Positions 1 through 8,582 are shown, counted from the first letter of the stretch. The stretch: 25,340 bases of DNA from Clostridiales bacterium UBA6363 (GCA_002438865.1 DJRJ01000119.1:3969-29308); one strand, 5' to 3'. Numbers and translations are program-made. The notes: generated from the sequence alone by a model not told the origin.

Positions 1-491
<491 letters not shown>

Positions 492-539
492 TTATTTTGC
501 CGTTTTTCCACTTGCTTTATACACAGCCAATATAAAACA

Positions 540-568
540 TTGACGAACATTCGGTTATAGTGTATAAT
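540..568 (+). promoter_or_regulatory. Sigma-A promoter for the lytic transglycosylase gene
   Basis: TTGACG (540-545) and TATAAT (563-568) are separated by exactly 17 bases. Transcription would start near 575, just before the ribosome site GGAGG at 580-584. Confidence 0.85.
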
Positions 569-590
569 GTCCTCAGAACGGAGGTTTATT

Positions 591-1580
591 ATGAACAAAA
601 GAATTACAGGAATTATCTGTGCGGCAGCGGTTATGTTTTCAAGCATAACGGCGTTTGCCTCAGGGGCTATCCCCGACCATCGGGGCACTTCCATGGAGGG
701 AATACAGATAGGAACAAGCAATCTTAATTCCGCCGTGAAATCTTACTACAGCCTGTTCCAAAAGGCAGGCAATCAATACGGCGTTGACCCGAACCTGCTT
801 GCCGCAATATGTATGCAGGAGTCATCGGGAAGAAATCTGAGCTACCGTGAGGACGGGAGCGAATACCCCGCCTGGGGAATTATGCAGATAGAGTATACCA
901 ACGAAAAAAGCTTTAAACAGTTCGGTCTTGATACGACCGGCGTGGAATGGACGCTAAATGACAGGCTCGATCCCGAAAAAGCCGTGCCGTATGCGGCGTG
1001 GGTTATTTCAAAGTCGCTTATAGCGTATGACTGCGATTATATGAAAATGATTCAGTCCTACAACTTCGGCAGAACCGTTTTAAACAGGATAATCGAGGCA
1101 AAAGGCGACGACTGGCTCAGTGAGCGCATAAACGCCGCAAAGTATGCGGACAACTGGCAGTATGAAAAATACGGCGACGCCGAATACATAGAGCATGTAC
1201 TGCGCTATTATCATCATGATATGGAGTATCTCGGTGCAAAGATACGCTTAAACGGCAATCTTGTTGAATTTGAGGATCAGTATCCGCTTATCGACGGCAA
1301 CTATACGCTCATTCCCGTGAGGGGCATTTCCGAGCTTTTGAATGCGGACGTGCTGTGGGATCAGGACTCTATGACCGTTACGATAAAGCACGGCGGAAAA
1401 ACGGTAAAGCTTACGATAGGCAGTGATATTGCCAACGTCAACGGAAGCAGTATAAAGCTTGAAGCGCCCGCAAAGGTTCTCAACGACCGTACAATGGTTC
1501 CGTTAAGATTTGTGATGGACATATTCAATGCAAAGGTTGAATGGGAGCAGGACACACGGACTGTTTTTATAAACACGTAA
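591..1580 (+). CDS. Secreted lytic transglycosylase with C-terminal stalk (copper-amine-oxidase-like) domain
   Basis: This is a predicted exported peptidoglycan-cleaving enzyme of 329 residues. The start at 591 is chosen over an in-frame ATG at 567 because GGAGG (580-584) sits just upstream and because a clean signal peptide begins there: MNKR, a hydrophobic core, then an AFA-S type cleavage site near residue 23. Residues about 45-210 form a lysozyme-like SLT domain. The probable catalytic glutamate is E77 in CMQESSG, followed by AWGIMQIEYTN. Residues about 217-329 match the stalk domain found in Clostridia surface proteins (RLNGNLVEFEDQYPLI ... LNDRTMVPLRFV), which probably aids wall or protein attachment. 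It has its own promoter and terminator, so it is monocistronic. The substrate bond is inferred from the family. Confidence 0.88.
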   Translation: MNKRITGIICAAAVMFSSITAFASGAIPDHRGTSMEGIQIGTSNLNSAVKSYYSLFQKAGNQYGVDPNLLAAICMQESSGRNLSYREDGSEYPAWGIMQIEYTNEKSFKQFGLDTTGVEWTLNDRLDPEKAVPYAAWVISKSLIAYDCDYMKMIQSYNFGRTVLNRIIEAKGDDWLSERINAAKYADNWQYEKYGDAEYIEHVLRYYHHDMEYLGAKIRLNGNLVEFEDQYPLIDGNYTLIPVRGISELLNADVLWDQDSMTVTIKHGGKTVKLTIGSDIANVNGSSIKLEAPAKVLNDRTMVPLRFVMDIFNAKVEWEQDTRTVFINT

Positions 1581-1617
1581 CAAAGAGCGGTACTAACCGC
1601 TCTTTGTTATTGCTTTT
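1581..1617 (+). terminator. Rho-independent terminator after the lytic transglycosylase gene
   Basis: An 11 bp perfect stem (CAAAGAGCGGT 1581-1591 with ACCGCTCTTTG 1596-1606) encloses the loop ACTA and is followed by a T-rich tail (TTATTGCTTTT). It starts directly after the stop codon. The T-rich tail lies just before the -35 box of the next promoter. Confidence 0.88.
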
Positions 1618-1618
1618 A

Positions 1619-1647
1619 TTGACAAAGCCGGTGCCGCATAGTATAAT
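1619..1647 (+). promoter_or_regulatory. Perfect-consensus sigma-A promoter for the AraC regulator / SLH protein operon
   Basis: TTGACA (1619-1624), 17 bases, TATAAT (1642-1647): both hexamers and the spacing are consensus. The ribosome site AGAGGTGAT lies at 1656-1664, before the ATG at 1670. Confidence 0.9.
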
Positions 1648-1669
1648 TAATATAAAGAGGTGATACGTC

Positions 1670-2527
1670 ATGAATTCTTTGGCACGTGTAAGCGGATTTT
1701 ATTCTCTGCAGCATTACGGATATTTGCTGCAGCAAGGCATTTCGGGAAGCTCACAGCTCGGCAATGCAAAGCATATGCATGAATTTTACGAAATTATCTT
1801 TATCGAAAAAGGCATCTGTTATCATTGGCTTGAGGGCGAAAAACAAAAGCTTAATGCAAATGATATTGTTATTGTGCGCCCGTATCAAAATCATTACTAC
1901 TGTTCATACAGCAGCGATGTTGTCGTGTACATACTTTCGGTTGAGGCGAGCGAGTTCGAGGCGTTTATGTACGCTTACGGCGTAAAAAATTCCGATTTCA
2001 CCGTTTTTTCCGTCGATTCGGATCAGAAAAATTCCATAGTTGCCGCTTGCGAGAAAGTCTTTATTTCCGATATAGTTAAAAAGAAGATAATGTACAAGCT
2101 GCTCCTCGGTGAATTTATAGGCGATTTCATTGTGCGGACGCCCCTTGATGACAAAGTTCCGCAAAACTTTATGGACGCAGTAAACCGAATGCATTCAATA
2201 GAGAACATTTCCGAGGGCTTGCCTGCATTGCAGCGGATTTCGGGATACAGCAGTGCGCAGTTGGTGCGGCTTATGAAAAAATTCTTCAACACCACTCCGC
2301 AGAAATACATATATACCCTGCGTATGAACACCGCATATGAGCTTGTCAAAAATACCGGTTCGGATTTCGACTCGATTGCCGAAACCGTCGGATATTCAAG
2401 TCTGAGCCATTTCTGCCAGACATTTAAAAATCATTTTAATGTCACACCGTCGGCTTTACGCAAATCATCGCAAAAGCAGGAGAAAATCAAACCGTCAAGA
2501 AAATCACACAAGGAGAAATCAAAGTGA
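1670..2527 (+). CDS. AraC-family transcriptional regulator
   Basis: This 285-residue cytoplasmic DNA-binding regulator has the usual two-part layout. The N-terminal part (about 30-110) is a cupin-like sensing domain, with HMHEFYEIIFIEKG as its first strand pair and NANDIVIVRPYQNH as the second. The C-terminal part (about 165-268) holds two helix-turn-helix units, including YSSAQLVRLMKKFFNTTPQ and the signature SIAETVGYSSLSHFCQTFKNHF ending in TPSALRK. It is followed by a lysine-rich tail of about 20 residues. The stop overlaps the GTG start of the SLH protein by four bases, so the two are probably translationally coupled and one may control the other. Its ligand is unknown; cupin-type members often sense sugars. 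Confidence 0.92.
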   Translation: MNSLARVSGFYSLQHYGYLLQQGISGSSQLGNAKHMHEFYEIIFIEKGICYHWLEGEKQKLNANDIVIVRPYQNHYYCSYSSDVVVYILSVEASEFEAFMYAYGVKNSDFTVFSVDSDQKNSIVAACEKVFISDIVKKKIMYKLLLGEFIGDFIVRTPLDDKVPQNFMDAVNRMHSIENISEGLPALQRISGYSSAQLVRLMKKFFNTTPQKYIYTLRMNTAYELVKNTGSDFDSIAETVGYSSLSHFCQTFKNHFNVTPSALRKSSQKQEKIKPSRKSHKEKSK

Positions 2528-4062
2528 AGAAATTATTATGCATTATTTTATCGGCTGCAATGCTCATTACCGCATCTGTTACGGTATTTGCCGAGCGTGA
2601 ATATGAGGGCGAAACGCAATTGAAAGATAATATGTTGTATATAAACGGAAATTCCGTTCCCGCCGCACAGCTTCCGAACAACTTCGTATACCTGCCCGTA
2701 GAGGAGCTTGCGCATTACGGATTTGATGTTGAAAAAGAAAATAACGTTTACAAGGTTACACGCAATGAGGAAAAAGAAATTCACCCAAGCGAAGTCCCCT
2801 CATCGCCCGATGTATTAAAGGTTTACACAACAAGTGCAGAGGTATATCTCGATTCGGATATTCCGGCAAATGTATTTGAGCTGGAAAACGGAACGGTGCT
2901 TATTCAGAGCGATGAGCTTGCAAAATACGGCAGTTATAACTGGAGTGATGAAACGCATCAAATCCGTATTGATTTTAAAAATACCTTATCCATACTGCCC
3001 TCTATGCCGTTTCACAATGTAATAGGCGAAGATGATATAAACGAAATAAACAGCGGCGTAATCGTAAATAACACCGAAAAAACCTGTGCCGATATTGATT
3101 ATGAAGATTTGACGGACTGGTTAAAGGTATATTGGAATTTTAATTATGATCGTGTTATAGCTCCGCTGTCGGCATATGACATTTCGGGAAATTATGTAAA
3201 GCTTTGGAACAAAGATAAAAGCAAATCGTATGTTGTATATTCAAACGGCGGTATTATTGCCGGCAAATACGGAAAGGCATACGACTCGCACGGAAAAACA
3301 AAGCAGAATTATGTGTGGTATCTGCCCGTTATCGGCAATTCACGAAATGCGCTTAACAGTGCAGATATGACCTTAAATTATACTTATTTCAATGAAGTTC
3401 CGGAAGTGAAATACAAGGGAGAAAAGCAAAGAGAGTTTACTCAAACCGATGATATTGAAATTCCCCAAAAAGACTTGCTGGTAACTGTCGGGGCAAGCGA
3501 ATGGGCAGTCCCCGAAACGGAAAAAGCCGCCGCCTGCAACTTAATGGTATATGATTTATCCGACAAATACACACAGCCGATTACACGGTATGATTTTTGC
3601 AGGCTCATATACCGCCTTACAGCAACCGAATTCAGTCCCGACACCGATTCAAGAACGGGGATTGCCTTTGCAATGCAGGATATATTATCGGAAAAGGGTA
3701 TTCAAAACGCAACAGACAATAAATTTTCCGACTGCTATTATACCGAAGCCGAAGCTTTAGCCGCGATGGGAATAATCGAGGGAATGGGCGACGGAACTTT
3801 CGCCCCCGATGCGTATATTACACGCGAGCAAGCCGCGGTTATTCTGTACCGAACCGCCGCTTTTCTCGGTAACAAAACCCTGATAAATTCCGAACCGATA
3901 TATGCGGACAAAAACGCAATCTCTGATTGGGCTGTTTCCGCTGTTTCAAGTATGTATTCAATGAATATTATGAAAGGAATATCGGAAACGGAATTTGATC
4001 CGAAAGGGCAATATACGGTTGAACAAGCAATAGCGACTATGGTAAGACTTTACGAATATTGA
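2524..4062 (+). CDS. SLH-domain surface protein with signal peptide
   Basis: This 512-residue exported protein starts at GTG 2524, with AAGGAGA directly upstream and a four-base overlap with the AraC stop. Residues 1-23 form a signal peptide (MKKLLCIILSAAMLITASVT, cleavage after VFA). Residues about 33-80 and 100-150 resemble the copper-amine-oxidase-like stalk fold (MLYINGNSVPAAQL ... VYLPVEELAHYGFDV). Residues about 160-320 are an unrecognised ectodomain rich in Tyr, Asn and Asp. Three SLH modules close the protein: a divergent one at about 322-395, one at about 399-450 (IIEGMGDGTFAPDAYITREQAA), and one at about 457-510 (IMKGISETEFDP). SLH modules bind pyruvylated secondary wall polymer, so the protein should sit on the cell surface. 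Its specific role is unknown. Confidence 0.88.
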   Translation: MKKLLCIILSAAMLITASVTVFAEREYEGETQLKDNMLYINGNSVPAAQLPNNFVYLPVEELAHYGFDVEKENNVYKVTRNEEKEIHPSEVPSSPDVLKVYTTSAEVYLDSDIPANVFELENGTVLIQSDELAKYGSYNWSDETHQIRIDFKNTLSILPSMPFHNVIGEDDINEINSGVIVNNTEKTCADIDYEDLTDWLKVYWNFNYDRVIAPLSAYDISGNYVKLWNKDKSKSYVVYSNGGIIAGKYGKAYDSHGKTKQNYVWYLPVIGNSRNALNSADMTLNYTYFNEVPEVKYKGEKQREFTQTDDIEIPQKDLLVTVGASEWAVPETEKAAACNLMVYDLSDKYTQPITRYDFCRLIYRLTATEFSPDTDSRTGIAFAMQDILSEKGIQNATDNKFSDCYYTEAEALAAMGIIEGMGDGTFAPDAYITREQAAVILYRTAAFLGNKTLINSEPIYADKNAISDWAVSAVSSMYSMNIMKGISETEFDPKGQYTVEQAIATMVRLYEY

Positions 4063-4139
4063 TAATTGGACTTTAGCAAAATGCACAGATCGCATAAAGT
4101 AAGAAGATATATATTATCGATATAAAAACAAACTGTACC

Positions 4140-4196
4140 AAAAAACCTGCGGCAAAATGATTTCAAAATGATTTCATTTTGCCGCAGTTTCTTTTT
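4140..4196. terminator. Bidirectional terminator between the convergent SLH and GH3 genes
   Basis: A 14 bp perfect stem (CTGCGGCAAAATGA 4147-4160 with TCATTTTGCCGCAG 4174-4187) has A6 (4140-4145) on the left and TTTCTTTTT on the right. It can therefore end transcription on both strands. The stretch 4063-4139 before it holds no gene that I can support. Confidence 0.9.
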
Positions 4197-6309
4197 ATTC
4201 CACTGTTATTTCGGTCTCGATTACATCGTCCGAATTTGTACCCATCATAACCGTAAACTTACCCTTTTCAACAATATATTCAAGCTGACGGTTGTGGAAA
4301 CCGATGCTGTGAATGGGAAGTTCTATCGAAACGGAAACGGTTTCGCCCTTTTTGATAAATACTTTCTTAAAGCCTTTCAGTTCTTTCATAGGTCTTGTCT
4401 GCGAGGCGGTAATATCGTGTACGTAAAGCTGTACAACCTCCTCGCCGTCAAAATCGCCCGTGTTCTTAACGTCCGCCGTTACCGTTATGGTTTCATCTTC
4501 CGTAACACGATCCTTTGAAACACGAATGTTTGAATATTCAAAGCTTGTGTACGATAAACCGTAACCGAACGGATAAAGCGGTTTTATCGGAGCGTCCACG
4601 TATTTGCTCGTCCAGAAAAATTCTTCAACAGGCGGTTTTCCCGTATTTTTCATACTGTAATATATCGGCGCCTGTCCGACAACTGTCGGCATTGTGTTTA
4701 CAAGCTTTGCGCTCGGAATGTATCTTCCGTATATAATATCCGTGTACGCATTTCCTGCCTCTGTACCCAATGCACCCGAGAAAATAACCGCATCGGCGAT
4801 TTCGCATATTTCGGTCAGTACCAGCGGACGTCCGCCTATAACTACGGCAACAACCTTTTTGCCCGTTTCCTTAAGCTGTCTTAAAAGCTCGATGTGCGCT
4901 GCCGGAACAACGTTTCTTGTACGGCTTTTTCCCTCGCCGTTAAGCTGTGAACTTTCGCCGATAAACGCAAGCACAACATCGCTCTTTTCCGCTGCCGCTT
5001 TTGCAGTTTCAAAATCATTTTCGCTGTCGTCCAATACGCCGCAGCCCTTTGCATATATTGCATTCTCGCCGAATGCGGCAAGAGGAGTTACTGCCTCATC
5101 GCCCTTGCCCAAGCCTGACCATGCGCCTATCATTTCCGAACCGTTGTCGGCAAACGGACCTACGACAGCAACCTTGCTGTCCTCCGCTATCGGAAGAACT
5201 CCCTCGTTTTTCAAAAGCACTGCCGAACGCTTTGCCGCCTCACGTGCCAGGGCACGTTTTTCCTCCGTGAGGAGAACTGCCGCCGCTTTTTCAACATTTC
5301 TGTACGGATTTTCAAACAGTCCAAGCTCAAATTTTAAGGTAAGCACACGCTTAACCGCCTCGTCAAGCTTTTCTTCGGGAACAATTCCGTCATTTACAAG
5401 ATCCTCTAAGTTATCCTGATATGTAAAGATACCAAAACACATTTCCACATCAAGTCCTGCCATAAGCGCCGTTTTTGCGGTGTCACGGTCGTCCTCGGTA
5501 AAGCCGTGTATTTTAAGCTGATCCGTAGAGCCTGCGTCGGATATTGTCACTCCGCCAAATCCAAGCTGACCTCGCAAAACATCGGTAATTAGGTATTTAC
5601 TGCCCGTACACGGTTCGCCGTTCAGATCGTGAAATCCCGTCATAACCGACTTAACGCCTGCGTCAACCGCCGCCTTGAACGGGGGCAGATACACGTCACG
5701 CAAAGTCTGCTCCGACATATCAGCGGAATTGTAATCACGTCCGCCTATGCACGCACCGTATCCTACGTAATGCTTTGCGCATGCCGCAAGATGCTTTCCG
5801 TCCGAAATATCATCGCCCTGTATTCCTTTAACTCTTGCTCTTGCAAATTCGGACGAAAGGTATACGTCCTCGCCTGCGCCCTCAACAATTCGTCCCCATC
5901 TCGGGTCCCGTGATACGTCTATCATAGGGCCGTACACCCAATCGACACCGTTTGCCGCCGCCTCCTCGGTTGATGCCTCCGATGTTCTGCGTGCAATTTC
6001 CGGCTCCCATGAACAGCTCTCCGCCCACGGGGTCGGGAATACCGTTCTGTAGCCGTGTATTACGTCGTATCCCAAAAGGAGCGGAATACCGAGTCTTGTT
6101 TCCTCCACTGCGGCTTTTTGCAGTTCGTTCGCTTTTTCCACGGTTGAAATTCCGAGGAAAGAACCTATTCTTCCCTCTCTTAATAAATCCCAGCCTACTT
6201 TATAATCGTCATTGTAAATCGAGTTTCCGCACTGATTAAGCTGTCCCACCTTTTCACGCACGGTCATTTTTTTCAAGAGTTCTTCCGCTCTCTGTTCCGA
6301 TGTTTTCAT
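4195..6309 (-). CDS. bglX: Glycoside hydrolase family 3 beta-glucosidase (BglX-like), cytoplasmic
   Basis: This 704-residue enzyme is predicted to hydrolyse beta-linked glucosides or related oligosaccharides. Residues about 10-330 are the GH3 catalytic domain: GVDWVYGPMIDVSRDPRWGR, the substrate-binding KH pair (K179-H180), and the nucleophile Asp in ISDAGSTDQ (D258). Residues about 365-570 are the second alpha/beta domain (AVLLKNEGVLPI, KVAVVGPFADN). Residues about 600-690 form a fibronectin-III-like C-terminal domain (VTADVKNTGDFDGEEVVQLYV). There is no signal peptide, unlike periplasmic E. coli BglX, so it should act on imported oligosaccharides. The ATG at 6309 follows GGAAAGGAA on the minus strand. 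It has its own promoter between it and the phage lysin gene. Exact substrate specificity cannot be read from sequence. Confidence 0.93.
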   Translation of the reverse strand: MKTSEQRAEELLKKMTVREKVGQLNQCGNSIYNDDYKVGWDLLREGRIGSFLGISTVEKANELQKAAVEETRLGIPLLLGYDVIHGYRTVFPTPWAESCSWEPEIARRTSEASTEEAAANGVDWVYGPMIDVSRDPRWGRIVEGAGEDVYLSSEFARARVKGIQGDDISDGKHLAACAKHYVGYGACIGGRDYNSADMSEQTLRDVYLPPFKAAVDAGVKSVMTGFHDLNGEPCTGSKYLITDVLRGQLGFGGVTISDAGSTDQLKIHGFTEDDRDTAKTALMAGLDVEMCFGIFTYQDNLEDLVNDGIVPEEKLDEAVKRVLTLKFELGLFENPYRNVEKAAAVLLTEEKRALAREAAKRSAVLLKNEGVLPIAEDSKVAVVGPFADNGSEMIGAWSGLGKGDEAVTPLAAFGENAIYAKGCGVLDDSENDFETAKAAAEKSDVVLAFIGESSQLNGEGKSRTRNVVPAAHIELLRQLKETGKKVVAVVIGGRPLVLTEICEIADAVIFSGALGTEAGNAYTDIIYGRYIPSAKLVNTMPTVVGQAPIYYSMKNTGKPPVEEFFWTSKYVDAPIKPLYPFGYGLSYTSFEYSNIRVSKDRVTEDETITVTADVKNTGDFDGEEVVQLYVHDITASQTRPMKELKGFKKVFIKKGETVSVSIELPIHSIGFHNRQLEYIVEKGKFTVMMGTNSDDVIETEITVE

Positions 6310-6338
6310 AAATATATATTCCTTTCCGTATCAAATGT

Positions 6339-6370
6339 AAAGGGTACAGACCGAAAGGTCTGTACCCTTT
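6339..6370 (-). terminator. Perfect 14 bp hairpin between the phage lysis cassette and bglX (terminator and/or bglX leader hairpin)
   Basis: AAAGGGTACAGACC (6339-6352) pairs fully with GGTCTGTACCCTTT (6357-6370) around a 4-base loop. On the minus strand it is followed by TTTACATTT, a weak T tract. It could end the 14 kb phage operon. It also lies between the bglX promoter and the bglX start codon, so it would form at the very 5' end of bglX mRNA. Confidence 0.7.
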
Positions 6371-6380
6371 TGTCACGAAT

Positions 6381-6409
6381 ATTGTATCATTTACCATACA
6401 AAACGTCAA
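6381..6409 (-). promoter_or_regulatory. Sigma-A promoter for bglX
   Basis: On the minus strand TTGACG (6409-6404), a 17 base spacer and TACAAT (6386-6381) form a near-consensus promoter. Its -35 begins only about 10 bases beyond the phage amidase stop codon. The start site would be near 6374, immediately before the 14 bp hairpin. Confidence 0.8.
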
Positions 6410-6419
6410 GTATAAAATG

Positions 6420-7148
6420 TTAATTATATAACCCCATTCTGTACTCACGCACTATTGTGCGCAAATCCGAATACGTCAGTCCCAAACCGTTGCCGTCGCC
6501 TTTAAGGGCGCCCTTGTCTATTGCCGCCTGTACGGCTTCATGCGCCCAGTCCGGCATATTTTTGTCAACATAATTATATATCATCGGTGATTCAAGCTTG
6601 TTTAGGCGCTCGGCTATTTCATCAACCGTCTGATACAAATGCGCAAGCGATTTATCAATTGCGTCCAGCTTATCGATATATTCCTGACTCACTTCATCAT
6701 CTTCTTTCCATTCATTTTTCATTTCCGCAAGCGGATAATACTGTCCCGGACAACTGCTTGCACCTATCTCACCGTGACCCACGATTTCTGCATTGGGATA
6801 CAATCCCTTAAGATAGGCGATCAGCTCCTTTATCGATTTTTTCTGTGCATCGGGCATTACTTTATCCTTGTTGTGATAATCGCCCTCTGCGCAAATTCCC
6901 ACCGATACGTTGTTTTTCCCCTGCACATGGGCGCCGAGTGCCCATAACGGACGGCCTTCATAAATCGAGCCGTCCTTTCTCACGAAAAAGTGATAGCCTA
7001 TTCCCGCCCAGCCGTTTGATTTGTGCCACTCATCGACCTGCTTTGCGGTACACTCCACAGCCTCCGCATGATGCAGTGCGATATATTCGGTGGAGGCACG
7101 CTTTGAAAGCGTGCCGTTCCATTTCCAGTCGGTCTTTATAATATTCAT
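6420..7148 (-). CDS. Phage endolysin: N-acetylmuramoyl-L-alanine amidase (Amidase_2/PGRP type)
   Basis: This 242-residue lysin should cut the amide bond between muramic acid and the stem peptide and release particles by lysis. Residues about 15-145 are a zinc amidase domain of the T7-lysozyme/PGRP family. The likely zinc ligands are a histidine of LHHAEA (H26 or H27), H125 (VGHGEIG) and C133 (SSCPG), and Y52 is the probable catalytic tyrosine. A charged helical linker (about 150-190) leads to an SLH-like C-terminal module (MPDWAHEAVQAAIDKGALKGDGNG) typical of Clostridia phage lysins. There is no signal peptide, so export needs the holin encoded just upstream, which overlaps by four bases. It is the last gene of the phage operon and appears intact. 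Confidence 0.93.
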   Translation of the reverse strand: MNIIKTDWKWNGTLSKRASTEYIALHHAEAVECTAKQVDEWHKSNGWAGIGYHFFVRKDGSIYEGRPLWALGAHVQGKNNVSVGICAEGDYHNKDKVMPDAQKKSIKELIAYLKGLYPNAEIVGHGEIGASSCPGQYYPLAEMKNEWKEDDEVSQEYIDKLDAIDKSLAHLYQTVDEIAERLNKLESPMIYNYVDKNMPDWAHEAVQAAIDKGALKGDGNGLGLTYSDLRTIVREYRMGLYN

Positions 7149-7435
7149 TGTCCTCTCCTTTTCGGCTCCTCATAGCTTATTGCCGCAGTGCTGTCGCCCA
7201 TACCCTCGGTGGTAGGGTCTATCACGGCATTCCATAAGCTCGCCGCCGCCAAAATAAGAATGTACGGGTTAAATACAGCCTCACGCAGTACGTTAAGCAC
7301 TGCGCCCCAGCTTGTAAGGTCCCGAATTGTAATACCCATATATGCCAGAACGGGCGTAAACAAAGCAATCAGCATCTGTATATAGAAAACGGGATTTTTA
7401 AATCTTACTTTCCAATTAATTTTCATAAACCTCAC
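7145..7435 (-). CDS. Phage holin, phi-LC3 family
   Basis: This 96-residue membrane protein matches the phi-LC3 holin family. It has the conserved start NWKVRFKNPVFYIQMLIALF, a second hydrophobic stretch around NPYILILAAASLWNAVIDPTT, and the closing motif GMGDSTAAISYEEP. Two transmembrane segments are evident (about 15-37 and 53-70). It should form lesions in the cytoplasmic membrane that let the amidase reach the wall. It overlaps the amidase start by four bases and lies two bases after the XhlA-like gene, forming a compact lysis cassette. Confidence 0.92.
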   Translation of the reverse strand: MRFMKINWKVRFKNPVFYIQMLIALFTPVLAYMGITIRDLTSWGAVLNVLREAVFNPYILILAAASLWNAVIDPTTEGMGDSTAAISYEEPKRRGQ

Positions 7436-7437
7436 CT

Positions 7438-7710
7438 CTAAATAAACAAATTCACAAAATATCCCGCCAATCCGCTTATAACTGCGGTCAGGATTATATT
7501 TATCAGTCCGTCAAAGCGTCTTTCGGGTTTTTTCTCTATTTCGGCAACCCGCATATTAAGGGTATTCATATCTTCACGCATAGCCTTTGTTTCGGTTGCG
7601 ATGATATGTACGCTTTCGATAAGTCCCTCAAGACAGTCGAGCCGCCTGTGCATTGATTTTCTGTCCTGCTCGGAATAAGCAAGCCGCTCTCTTATTTCCG
7701 CCTCATTCAT
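7438..7710 (-). CDS. XhlA-like (haemolysin/holin accessory) small membrane protein
   Basis: This 90-residue protein has an N-terminal charged coiled-coil region (about 1-64, with a heptad-like pattern through SMHRRLDCLEGLIESVHIIA) and one C-terminal transmembrane helix (about 69-90, INIILTAVISGLAGYFVNLF). That architecture, and its place directly before the holin, match XhlA, which works with the holin and amidase in PBSX-mediated lysis. It overlaps the preceding 62-residue gene by eight bases. The assignment rests on architecture and position. Confidence 0.8.
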   Translation of the reverse strand: MNEAEIRERLAYSEQDRKSMHRRLDCLEGLIESVHIIATETKAMREDMNTLNMRVAEIEKKPERRFDGLINIILTAVISGLAGYFVNLFI

Positions 7711-7891
7711 ACTTTTGCACCCCGTCTGCCGCCTGCATAATATCCTCGTATTCCGCCTCGGTTATTTCATGCCACACAGCCAAATCAGCACCCTCGGCAA
7801 GAAATATTTCTCTGCCGTAAGCCGCCCCGTCCGTAAGTATCATTCCGTCGGCGGCTGTAAGTTTTTTGCGTGTTATAGTTTCTGTTTTCAT
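7703..7891 (-). CDS. Small conserved-type phage protein of unknown function
   Basis: This 62-residue acidic protein begins MKTETITRKKLTAADGMILT and has no membrane segment or recognised motif. A strong AGGAGG ribosome site sits before the ATG at 7891. Small proteins of this size often lie between tail-fibre genes and the XhlA/holin cassette in Firmicutes prophages, occasionally with XkdX-like roles. I do not recognise it. It is supported as a gene by the ribosome site, tight packing and an eight-base overlap with the XhlA-like gene. Confidence 0.75.
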   Translation of the reverse strand: MKTETITRKKLTAADGMILTDGAAYGREIFLAEGADLAVWHEITEAEYEDIMQAADGVQKYE

Positions 7892-7901
7892 CTTCTGCCT
7901 C

Positions 7902-8582
7902 CTATGATAATGTTATCGTCCAGTTTGATTTTTGAGAAATGAGATTAAGCCATTCTTCGCTTTCGGCGCCGTCAGCAGTCCCCTCCGACGTTTCAAATGC
8001 GGTATTTACCGCCGTTTTTGAAAATGTTGCTGACTTATCGGCGACCGAAGCCGATAATGCATTTATTACCGATATGATGCTTGCCTTTGACAGCTTGCCT
8101 GACCAATGTAAATCAAGACCGCTTATGCTCAGTGTCCCCTCCAGAGTAAGATTTTCCAAATTAACGCAATTGCCGAAAGCACTTGCCACCGAAACGGCTT
8201 TTGTAAAATTCAATATCGGTATTGTCACAAGCTTTGTGCTTTTAGGCTGCGAATTCTGAAACATAGACTGAAATGATTGTCCGTTACTTGTGTCAATTCT
8301 CGGAATTTCGGTAAAATTAACCGCCTCCTGGAACATTCCGACAAAAACCCCGGCTTTGCTTGTATCACTGTATTTCAGTTTTTTCGCCATATCGTCACGG
8401 CAGCCGCCGTAATCAAAATACGACCAGTTCCACCAGTTCGGATTTATACCTCTCGTGTCTATGTCAGCGACCTTGTTTATCAACGCCGCAGTTGTTTCGG
8501 TGCCGTTTGCCGAAACACCCTTTGCGGTAAGCTTTTCGGCAAGACGGCTGTTAAGCTCCGCAATCCTTGTTTTTACGCTCAT
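7902..8582 (-). CDS. Putative receptor-binding tail protein with leucine-rich (BspA-like) repeats
   Basis: The protein has 226 residues. Residues about 1-45 form an N-terminal helical section (RIAELNSRLAEKLTAKGVSANGTETT, then LINKVADI) of the type seen at the start of phage minor structural proteins. It is followed by a WNWSYFDYGG aromatic patch and a stretch (about 70-175) with the spacing of BspA-type leucine-rich repeats: GVFVGMFQEAVNFTEIPRI, SMFQN, LVTIPILNFTKAVSVASAFG, NLENLTLEG. Such domains bind surface ligands, so it may be a particle adhesin. Its ATG overlaps the stop of the preceding fibre gene (ATGA). No chaperone domain or catalytic motif is visible. The receptor role is inference. 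Confidence 0.72.
   Translation of the reverse strand: MSVKTRIAELNSRLAEKLTAKGVSANGTETTAALINKVADIDTRGINPNWWNWSYFDYGGCRDDMAKKLKYSDTSKAGVFVGMFQEAVNFTEIPRIDTSNGQSFQSMFQNSQPKSTKLVTIPILNFTKAVSVASAFGNCVNLENLTLEGTLSISGLDLHWSGKLSKASIISVINALSASVADKSATFSKTAVNTAFETSEGTADGAESEEWLNLISQKSNWTITLS

Noticed and set aside
4694..5419. A 241-residue plus-strand open frame across the GH3 gene
   Set aside because: It is antisense to a gene with clear GH3 motifs, has no ribosome site or recognisable protein pattern, and is Ser/Pro-rich in the way of reverse-complement shadows.
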